Shown here: positions 13,001 to 25,000 of the stretch, piece by piece
Numbering within the stretch: position 1 is the stretch's first letter
Layout: each line of letters begins with the position of its first letter
Assembly (NCBI GenBank): GCA_036873755.1
Contig: JAVTVY010017392.1
Location: 372,001 to 436,000 of the forward strand
DNA from: Hanleya hanleyi
Taxonomy: Eukaryota > Mollusca > Polyplacophora > Lepidopleurida > Hanleyidae
Reading direction: 5' to 3'
Length of the DNA stretch: 64,000 nt
Translations under genes and position numbers: made by a program
The notes under the pieces: generated by a model
Told to the model about the DNA's origin: nothing
Databases searched by the model: none
Seen by the model: only the letters and a program-made list of their open reading frames with translations

Positions 13001-16000
13001 AAAGCATTCGATTATCTCTGAAACTTCACAGATGAATCCATATATCATAGTCTAGGTTCTTCCATCCAGTTCCGGTCACCAAATCCGGAATATATGAAAA
13101 TCCAGGTCACTGTTCCACGGAAATGGTTCCGATAATACTATAATATAGGCGCGCCTGTGTTATACAAATATTGATTCCACCATTGAATGTCAGACTAATG
13201 TTTGTCAGACGAATCTCTTACGCCTGCAATCATCTCTGTTTGTTTGCTTGTTTGTTTGTAAAATCTATACGACCACAGTTTCCTCGAAATGTTACGAAAC
13301 TGCATCAGGACGGTATTGGGGTCACTGTGCGTAACCTAAAGCAAAAAAAGTTCAAAAAGTGCATCTCAAAAGCCCCTAAGATTTAGGTAGAATAGATATG
13401 GACCTGAGAAAACTTACTTAAAATCAAAATAAGTTCAAAGCGTGTCACTACGTGAAATGGTCAGGTTTCCAATTCCGGAAACCCGCCGGAAACCTATTGG
13501 AAACTGTAGCTACGTTTCCGATAGGTTTCAGGCGGGTTTCCGGAATTAGAAACTTGACCATTTCACGCAGTGAGTAATTAACCTCCATAGGAGACCGGCA
13601 GATATGTACACACTGTAACATGTGTGGCTATATCTGCACAATCATTTTTCTTACCCCTTGAGCTAGGGGGCTAAAACCTACCACACTATACCCTTGGGTC
13701 AAGCTCTACCAGAAAATGTGAACAAAATCCAAGATGGCCGCTTTGATGACGTCACAGTGACGTCATTTTCAAAACCGACATTTTTTGGTCGATTTTTCAG
13801 TCAGATTTTCCGAATTTTTTATTTATGCAATTTCTCCGCAAAAACTGCATGATAAAATTAGTAAATATTAATGTGATGTGAAATAAAATAGGTTCTGCCT
13901 CCTTTTCATCGCGGAAAAGCAGAAATTTTGAAGAAATATGACAAAAACATCACTCAAACATTAAAAACATCATGCAAATAGGCTCAAAATGACCCCAATA
14001 TGATAAAATATAAGGGCGCGGAGTTTCAGCTCTCTATTTTTTGTCGTTCCGGAGATAGCGCAGAAAGTTTGGTAGGCGAGCCATTTCGCCCCCCCACCAG
14101 GCCAGGTAGGGTTAAAGTGATGGGCACTACCACAGAGTCAAGCTTCCTTATTTACGATCGTGCGGGGTGACGCAATAGCAAGAGGAAATTCTAAATTGCA
14201 GCAATAATTTGACTCCAACTTCAGGTGGATAGGGTAGCATATTATGACAAATTATGCAAATTATTAATGCATTTTTATTTACACTTCGTCGACAAAAATT
14301 TTCTTTCGGTTAGCTTGATCTCTAAACAGCATATTCCCTTCTCATAATATTATATATCTCTCACACGCATAACTTTCCCAAAATAATGATAGTCAGCATT
14401 GTTTAGTAAAACGCTGTTACTACACGAACGTAGACATAAATGTGTACCAACCTGAGCCCCAAGTGCCGTGTTTAGGTTAAGCTTGCTGAGCACAGTGAAG
14501 GCAGCCTTTGTCGTATGATCGTATTTCCATGGTTTGTGTATGCTGCATTTGATAGAAAACCTGACGTAACCGTATTCGCCCTCGAATGACGAAGGCAAAT
14601 CCGGCAATAGGCGATACTCAAAATCAAACTTGTGCTGTCCGCTCTGAAGGGTTGTCGCATCCGTACCGTCTTCTGTAATGGAAGATGCAAGTTTGTTAAT
14701 TCGGGGGTGTAAATTGGTTCAATATTGCGTGAAATGTGGAAGAAGAATTTCGCATCTCTGGTTCATTGTTTAGTGAGACTGACAGTGTGAGGTACTTACT
14801 TATCAGTGGTCATATTTCTACATGATATAATTTCTTGGGCTACGTCGCCAGAAGAAAAGAATGAAACCATCACGGCCGCCCTCTTAAATACAAATAATCA
14901 TTCATATGAACGAGCAGGAAAGTACGTAGTTGTATCAACCCACATTATTCCTTTGGCCGAACACATATACTACATATATACTACGACATTTGAATACATA
15001 TTGTTGGAGCGGCATCAACTTCGCCATATGAGTGAGTTCTACGTTATCTATAGCTTTGTGAGAGTACTGTTTTCCATTGGAAAAGATATCAAAAACACGT
15101 TATAGTGATACATATAGACTCATGTAAAATGTATATTTCTTCATCCTGGTCGACGTAGTTCCAAACGCAATCTCCACGTGTCCAGTTCTTAAAGAATATT
15201 ACACCCTGGTGGTGTGGAACATAGCTCGAATTCTCCATCAAAAGGTTCATAAAGGTGCGTTCGAGTATAATCAATCAACTGCCGTAAATAAGAAATGTCG
15301 TTAATCCGTGTAATGGAAGAAATTCGTGAAATAATTGGACGTTCGTTGATGAATTATTGTCTTGAATTCCAACACTAATTAACCAATTGCGCCGCAGACC
15401 GAACCCTAATTTTTCAATTATCAGTCAATTTCCTCCAAGCTATATCATAGGGCTGTGCATTACAGACTGTGGTTGTCAGCGTCACTATATCTCTCGATAT
15501 TAGGTTCTCCCTAGGCTATGACGCAAATGCGTTGTAGTAACATTGCGGGATCCAATTACATACTGGAATATGAAAATATTTTGCAAAATGATAACTTACC
15601 CGGCGAAAACAGGCTGTACGTTTCTTTGAAATATTGCTCTGACGTAGAGTACATCTTCAGCTCTCCTGCATGATAATAATCATGGTCCTCGAAGCTTACA
15701 TGACCCTCGCCTTTGAATGTAATGTGGATACCTACGGGAAAAAATGCAGATTGACCTGGTCATGAATCCATCGAATGTTATTATTGTATGATTGGTGATT
15801 TTGTCCACAATTCGAAGCCAATATGGATTCCATGTAATAAAGACATTCGTGTATTCATTCTGTTGATATGAGCCATTCAACATATGATCAAACTGCAACA
15901 CACTATAAAAAAGCATTAAAATTTGAATATGGGAGAAGTTGTTAGAGATTTTGTTATAGGAATACTATTTGATAGTAATTGGCTTTAAATTCGGAACGCA

Positions 16001-19000
16001 AACTTTCCACACATTCATTGCTTTACCATATTACATACACTAAATTAACTGCGACACGACTATTTATTATACCAACGCAGTGAAACAGACCATACTATCT
16101 TTACATGTAATTACATCAGTCAATCCAACAACCTTAGTAATATATCGATCAGGTCGCCTTTGCAAACAGGCTTATGTAGATTTCGTTGCCGTCTTACTAT
16201 CTTTACTGCATTGAATGCCACTTTTATGTACGTCTGACAAATGTGAGATGAATTACAAGCGTTTAGTCCGTCATTCATAATCCAGCCGTCGTCCATTAGA
16301 GAATATCCGCGTCCATAATCCAAAGACCTATTCCATTTCCATATACCAAGTCAACAGATTTCTACTTGTTTCATACCGAACTCAACGCCACGACAGCCAT
16401 CTTCGATGTTGCCAACTCCAATAACACGTTTGGCATTATACGCAATTATAGGTTGTACTATTTCGCATTTGAAGACAGTTTTGCTCTGGGGAGTATTCAC
16501 AGAAGACCATGACCGTCTCTATGAGGCGATTACCCCCGGAGAGTAGAGTACCAGTAATTATTCCGGTATATGTGGTGGTAAACATTCCGGATCCCATCAA
16601 TATTCTATGCCTCAGATGGTCGTAATGAGTCCATCCGGTCTGACTTGATTTCTGTCCCTTGGCAATATGTTCAATAAAGGCCGATGATAAGAGATATACA
16701 AAACGATTCACAGACAGTATCCGGTATGACCTTTTGTTGGACCTCTGTTCTGAATGTGACATTTCTACATCATTTCAATGCAACAGTCCAAGCATGTCAA
16801 GACGATATTGATCACCTATAGTCCACTTAAATAGTATTATGCCTTCTGATGGACAATTCATCTAGGGCGCAATCTTTGGTAGCATATGTTATATATCTAC
16901 GATTAGGCTTTCCTCTGATATTCCTAAGCAATTGAACCCTATCTTTACTCTCTTGCTCTGAAACGGAGTGAACTCCAGAGAAAGTTAACTTTCTCTCGGT
17001 CTCCGAAACGAGAGAATTAGAGAGCTGAAACTTTCTGACATTGTAACCTATCGTATTAGGTTCATTTTGAGCATATTATAACCCACCGACCAATTGATCA
17101 GTGATAAATTCAAAAATGATGGCCATGTGGAGTACCAGAAAAGTGATGTTTTCGTGTGTTTTTTTCCTTAAAAATGTCGTGGGCAAAAACTATTGAATTT
17201 CACATTATAATATCTTATAATGTATAATGCCGTTTTTGCGTTTCCTTTTTGCATCAACAAGAACTTCTAAAAATCGACCGAAAAAAAGTGTTGTGGAGAA
17301 AATGACGCCACTGTGACGTCATCAGTGTGGCCATCTGTTTTCCATTTTCTGGTAGAGCTTGACATAAGGGTAGAGTGTGGTAAGCTTTAGCTCCCTACTA
17401 TCGGGATAACGAAAATATTTATAGGCGGGGCGGAATCAGACCCACCACCACATTGCGATACACCGTAAATCGCTCAGGTCAGATAGGGTTAAAATGTCGT
17501 AAAATGAAGATTTAATCGTGTATGCTCAGTGATAAGTGAATGCGTTATACTTTGGGTCAATCGCCCGAAAAAGAGGCTTCGACAGATCGATTGCAACGTC
17601 ATATCGACAAACAATTCAGAAAGTGTTTTGCTCAGCCCCTTCATATTCCTCTGATTCTCTTTCCACGACAACAGCTGTCGCATCTAATTCTATTTCCTCT
17701 CTTCAACAACTTTTCTCTTCTGACTTTCTGGAAGGTTTATCTTTGTGAAAACCTAATCATGGCGATAGTCATCGCTAGTACTGTTTCTCAGCTGTACAAA
17801 ACGTAAACTTTATGTGTTAAGGCCCTTGAATTCGTTACGTTTCTCCACTACTTCAGGGCCTTCAATGCTTTCTACTGCATTTTCCTTCGCTGCCCGCCTG
17901 TCAGGCCAACCAATCAGTAACTGAGAACGTCACAAATGGCGACTGAGCATGCGTTACTAGTATTAAATGTGTTACGATTGCATGACGCCAAAACCTTGCG
18001 AATGTTTCTCGTCGCTAGACGAGGAGAAACATCATGCCCGACAATAGTCAGTAAACACGAGATGGAAAGAACGATCTGTTAACAACCCACAAACTTCCAG
18101 ACGAAGATATTTTGATTGTCAGTGATTCACGCCTTTCAGGTAAGCTTGATGGAAGTCACGATATATAAAACGTATGTTATTACAGGTGTGATGGCTAAGA
18201 ATGCCCTGCTGATATATTTAGTCTATATTCTCATATCCTTTATTTACGGATGTGTCCGTCCTTAGTAGCTAATGTGAAGAAAAATGTCCTAGTTGAGTTA
18301 GACGACAGGAGCCGGACATTTAGCCACCGGACATTATTAGCCTTCACACCTGCAGTTGATGGCTTTGGGATTATGACTTAAATGAATCTGATAGATAGAT
18401 ATAGTTTATTAACGTCTCACCATTTGCATATACAGATAAAAATACATAGAATTCAATTAAAATAATCTGTGTGACTATACGACTGCGAAATATAGAAGGT
18501 CTGATATGACTCGAGTATTTTTTCTATAAAGTCTAGCAACTATGGGCTGGGTTATAATTTATACAACATAGGGGCGTTAAACGGAAATTTGAACGAAAAA
18601 CATCTTGTGAAAATACATCAATGATAAGCAAAAGATGAAACTTAGTTCTAAGCAAAACTGAATAGGTTTCCAAACTAATTGCATGGTATATTTTCTCTCG
18701 ACACACTGTTCTACGTGTACATAAAAACTAAAGAATATAAGGTATGTATAAAATTATTACTTTTAATACTAATTAAGCAACTTCTATTTCTAGGTATTCT
18801 CAATTATCTATGAAAATAAGGCAACACAAGTAATGTTGCCTTACACATATTGTGTATACAGAATACTGTATTTTGTATCCACTTTGAGAAATTAGTATTT
18901 CAAATTATCCGTGGCTGTTTGAAGTGGGTTAATGTGTTTGCTATAATATACTTTTCAAAGACGAATCACTTTGGCATTTGCTTGACTTTAAATAAAAGGC

Positions 19001-22000
19001 TCTCCCTCTCCTTTTCAAATGTATCCTTGCCATTATCATGATAACTTGTGAAAAATCATCGATTTTGTTCGCATGTGGCCCGACATGAAAGCTAAGCGAA
19101 TGAAGTCATTGCGCCATCTCAGCAGATTTGGGACGCTATCGACTGAGAGGGTTAAGGGTGTTCACGGGGCACCGGTCTTGATGTCCTTTTTCATCAATTA
19201 AGGTTCGCATTATGGTTGCATTTAATTCGAAACAGCTACCCGGGAGGTAAGCAATAGTCTATAATGAAACGTCTCGGAAGTCAAAGCTATAAAATGATTA
19301 GCAATTAACATGCATTCATGAAGATGAGCATTGCATCACTATACTTTCAGTTATGGTATTTTAGTGCTTTTTCTGTTTTTACCACCTCAGTCCATCGGAC
19401 TGCCGGGTCATGTAATCGGCATGTACGTCCGGTCGTATACATGGTCGAGTCTCCGAATCATACCATATTTGGTGCACAATTCTCGTGCATTCGAATGAAT
19501 ATTGCACTTTAAAAAAATCGAGATGGAACTCGAAACGTTTTCTGATAAACTGTTGCTGTCTTAATAGACCGGAAAGGTATCTCACACGGCTCGGAACTGA
19601 AAAATTCCATGTTGAAATGTCTTGAATATTAGGACAGAATGAATTGTCCTATTTCACTTTTCCCAATTATCTCTCATCTATGTCAAACTCACCTAGACAT
19701 ACAAAAATAATTACAAAAACGCATGCGCTTGATCGGTACAAACAACAAGCCATCAAAGTTTTTAAACATGGTATAACAAGAATTGTGTTAAGTTTTTGTC
19801 ACTGAAGGAAATGTTTCACCTCATTTGTGTTACATTTATCATCTGACTGCCTTTCCCAGGCAGCCATGTCGGAAATATCCCAGTTTGACTCAATGCATCC
19901 TGACATTCGCCTTTATAAGAAGAAAATCGCAATGCCACCACATATCAAACGTTTGTAGCAAATTACTGTCAAATATTTCTGTTATCTGGTTCTGAGGTTT
20001 CAGCTGATGCCAAGAACAAGTTCTCGTCTACAGACAATACCTAGCTGTGATGGACAGTAATCTCTTCTCTGGCAGGATAGCTCCACGGTGTACAAGTAAG
20101 TATAAGTATGCCTACTTTGTAGAGTACAATCTTCTTTATTGCATACCCTAAATCCACGAAAAAATGTATGCATTCATTCAGACTATTTGTCTCAACAGAC
20201 ACAAGGAATGGAGCTAATGCTGGATTGTCATTGTGATGTCCTCTCAATTAAATTGATACGGCAATTTGCAATTCACTGAGTTCCATTGTACTGTTATACA
20301 ACCCTTCGCTCGCAATGAACCATTGCAGAATCACTACTGGCTAGATTTTCTTCCAATTTTCTCAACAGGCCAATGGAAATCCGGGATTTTTTTCTTCAAA
20401 AATTTAAATTGGCCAATAAAGTTCAGTAAAACTGGAATACATCTCCTGATGCACTTTCGTTTCTATAAAACTCCAAATGTGAAAAAGGATCTATAGTCAA
20501 CAAAAAAGTCAGAATGTTTGCCACAAATTCCTGACTTGACACAAATTCGAAATATCGACATCAGGTCATCATGGTTCTCCCCTCTTGAAGAATATATGAG
20601 GTGATTGTGGTTAACCCTACATGCATGACTAGACGTAGCCGTAGATAACTCACTATAACGGGATATAGATGTGATTACCCCTATTAATACGCTTCAATAA
20701 AGCCATGCGTGCGTGGATGGCGAGTGAAGAAGTGATTTATTGACGTGGTAGCTGTAAGATGATATATCATCGGACACAATGGGAAGACAAAGTGTGATCA
20801 GGGAAGATTTAATGGAAATGGGAAGCTTGACTGTGTGACATTTCCAAATTGGATAATCCAGCGTAAATCGATGGATCCTTACATCGATGGATAAACGAGT
20901 ATGCCAAGATAACAATATGTATGCCAAGTCCAGATTACACGATTTTCATAATAGTAAGTGTTATTCGACAAATAATCAAGGCATCAGCAGGGAAATCCAT
21001 GGTCGTCACCTTCGGCCTAAATTTAATCTGCGGGTCGTGATGTCGGCCAGCCGTGTACAATCCTGCTTCACAACAATGAAATATATGCTTTTGGAAGGAA
21101 TAGTCACACAAACCAAGATACACCTGTTATTTACGTTTTCATCATTTTGAATTTGGGTTTCCTTGGATATCGTGACCAAGATGTTATACTGATTGCGTGT
21201 GGACAGTGAACAAAGATTTTGGGGGCGGCAATAGCTTATTCCCAGTACAGTCCCATTGTACCCGATGGTATAGCATCAGCTTACAGATATTTGACACCCA
21301 GTGACCAACAATAGGAAACAACGAATAGCTGTCCATAATGATGTTTAAACATATAAAGAAATACTGAAATAACAGCACAATCACTTGTGACTCAAACTTC
21401 CGTCTTCCTTTTGTTATGCCTATGAATGAGTGGAGCGCATGAGCTCAAGCGCTGCAGCTTACATCGGCAAATTCTATTTCACTCCAGAGTTGATCTGCTG
21501 ATGTGCTATGTGTGGCGTACCTGATAGCTGAGGTGTCACCGCACAATTTCCTATAAAATATTTGGAATGGGAGAAATATTAACTTTACCAATGAGGCCTG
21601 TTTTTTGTGTCCAATTTCGACAGCATATGATGATCCATACCTTTGACTTGACCCAGTCCCCTGGCTCTTGTAACACCTTCCTTTCCCCGTCTCCCATTTT
21701 TGTTTTACGATAGAGAATCCCTTTTGGCTTTTGCTGACCGGTGAAATGACATAGGCGATAAACATGTGGTTCTAGTATCGTTATATTCTTTGATCTGTAT
21801 TGGATTTGGAAATCATTCAAACACTGAAACAAAGCGATATGAAGGCATGAGGGCAGTCGCTATTTGCCCCTTATCATTACGCCCGAGTCAACCCCAAATA
21901 GGCGCGAAACTTGGACATAATTTTGAATTTTCAACCTGGCGTCTGCTTTTCCTGTGAGAAACCATCATTTGTGTCTTCCCTACAACATGCACATACCTTG

Positions 22001-25000
22001 GAACAGAACCAATCATTCACTATGGTATATGGTCATGGATCATGATAATCAGATTCCCGCAAACATTGACATCGCTGTATCAATACACGAGTTGTGTCCC
22101 TTATAAGCCATTTTGGCACCGCCTGTTGCAAAAGAGGCAGTCAAGGGGGGCTGCGCAACCGCGCTTTCTTCTCAAATAGAGATATAGACGGTAGTTCTAT
22201 GTTAGGATGTATGGGTAGTTCTTTGTTAGGATGTATGGGTAGTTCTTTGTTAGGATGTATGGGTAGTTCTTTGTTAGGATGTATGGGTAGTTCTTTGTTA
22301 GGATGTATCCCATACTAATAGTGCTGTACGTCTTACGGTAATCAACGAGGAAATTTTCCGTGGACGACGACTGAGTAGAGAATGTAGGGCCTGGCTCATG
22401 CATATGCTCACAGGCTGAACTTTGCAGTGCCATTACTTCACCAATGGTTAATAGAGGATCTTACACGAGTGGCTATTTAATATGAAAGTTATGACACGAG
22501 TTGAGTAAGTTTTATATGTTGCGAGCTTTAGCGAGCCACATATAAAACTTACTCAACGAGTGGTATTTCTGTTTATCGCATAACTATTAATAATCAAATA
22601 TAAATGCAATATTTCGAAAGATTTTATCATCAAATCTATCTCAAAATTACTTTCTTTGTTTCCTTCTCGGCGAAAAAACGGTCATGGCTCAGGCGCACCA
22701 CATCCTTAAACGTTGCTGTATACGCGAAGCCGATATAGTTCCAAAACTTAACAGTTTGAGCACTTCCCTTTTAAGGCTGCTCAGTTCAACAGCATTTCAA
22801 AATATCGTAGGCCTTTTCACAACAGAATGCATGTGTGTGGACAAAATGATCGTCTTGCAGATATCCATGTTGTTGTTGCACTTGTAAACATAGTATTTCG
22901 TAATGAAACTTTATCAATGGGAAAAATAGTTCAGTGATGTCTCGACCAAGCGTAGTAATTTATTTTCTCACGTTGCATGTATTATCCAATCAGCGTGTTT
23001 GAAAGTGTTATTCACCTAGGTACATACGATAAATATGTCATGACCATATGCCCCTAATTAATAACACCACAGTCATGTGATAAAAACAGGTATTACATGT
23101 ATATTGCGCGATCTGGACAACAAAGTAACATTTCAAATGCCACGTGGTTGGAATAGGTGTATATAGTTATATGAAATTGAAGTAACATTCAGCCAAATTT
23201 AACCCTATCTGACCTATCCAGGCTTTTGGGGGGGGGGGGGTGGAGGAAAGTCATTTCGGTTCCCATAAATGTTTTCCTTACCCATTCAGCTAGGGGGCTG
23301 AAAGTTAACACACTATTCCCTTGGGTCAGGCTCTACTATAAAATGTAAACAAATCCTTGTGACCGCCATGATGGTGTAACAATGACGTCACTTTCAAAAA
23401 ACGTTTTAGCAACATCATGCAGCAGCATTTAACAGTAAAAGTATGCGCAGAAATACTGAAGCTTGAGGGGAGGGGGGCAAATTCCATTGTACCCCCTTTA
23501 CCTCCTTCCAATGTCATATTGTTTGACCATTTTGGCCGCCTGGAATACGACATGTGACGTAGATGATGGATGATGTATTATAACAAAATTGGCTAGGATG
23601 TGCATATAACTTAGCTGACAAAGTGATATTCATTTCTCAATGGTCATTGCTTGACCGATACGTATCAGTTTCATTCTTCTTCTTGTACAATCCCAAGTTT
23701 TCTGAAGCGCCGAGTTTGTTAATTTTCTTGTTATTTGGGGACAGACAATCGCCACTAACTTTCGGCAAATCACTGGGCGTGGACTCATCCACACAGCCGA
23801 ATCCTCCCTGCATAACATCGTGCTTTGAGTCTTTTCTAAATCCTGTAGTAAAGAGTATTCAGTCAGCCAAGCCATGGTCAACGGTATGTTCATGTCACAA
23901 GCCATAGGGCTTTCTTAAGTTCTACTGCATGTAGAGAATATCAGTCTTGGGATGTTTATTTGTTTATAGAATTGATTAAATTAATAATTGAAATTATTGG
24001 TGTGAATATGGTGACCCCATATGCCAACAGCGTATACGTATTTCAATGGGCACAAGTTGTGGACGACTTTTTGCAGACCATTTTTCTGTTCTCGTATGAA
24101 ATACACTTATATGCAAAAATTTCCAAAGATAACCATTTCAAAGCCCTTTCCCTCTCATTCACCAAATGCCATATATACGATCTTCTAGCACTGGATAATC
24201 CCTATATTACCGACGCTGTGAAGCATGTATACCCACTTCACTGGATTTGAAAGAAACTGCTGATACTCCAGATTATGGGTTCGACATAATAATTTACCAA
24301 TTTCTGGAGAGAAATATTTCAGAAGGACCTGCATACTCCGTATACATATCTCGCCTGGTAACATTTGCTAGATCCTATGCAAAGTGTGACGATTTCAATC
24401 AAATGTCACAGAACGTTATCCCAGAAACTTGTCAAATGAGACTATACCACTAAACTCCTCCTTGCAAAGTTTCTTCATTCCGTGATAAATATCGTTCACT
24501 GACAGCAAAATAAGATCGTAGCTTGTAAGATCTATGGTGCTTCGTTCCGTAACATCCGCTTGACCCAGGGATATGCGCCGTTTGAACATCATGTGGTTTG
24601 CATCTCCATCGTGTTCAAATGAACAGACACAATCAACGCGTGACTGATACGCGGCCTACTCTAGAAAACAACTTGAAAATTCGCTAAAGGTTGCTGTCTT
24701 GCTGTCATTGAAAACTGTTGACCGCTTCTCTCTAGCAGGACACCATCTTTTGATTTGCTTTGTTTTTGTTTTATTTTCATTTCATGCATATTTGGAATTG
24801 GTTCTAAGTATCGTACTAAAACGATATTTCGATTATTGACGCGGAACCGCTTTTTGAACGGCGGATAAATATTCAGTGTCGGATCTGCTTGATATTGTAT
24901 GGTATACCTGTAGTATGCGCACAGTTAACCAAACACAACTTGCCTGTGCAAATATGTTTTTTGTCCGAACCAAGGGTTTCATTCGGTATAAATGTTAAAC

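Noticed and set aside
22094..22433. SSLLGCMG-repeat ORF and its antisense partner
   Set aside because: A 24-bp repeat is a multiple of three, so both strands stay open by chance.
23623..23907. Coding exon on either strand
   Set aside because: Both strands are open for about 90 codons and the peptides show nothing I recognise; no splice context could be confirmed.
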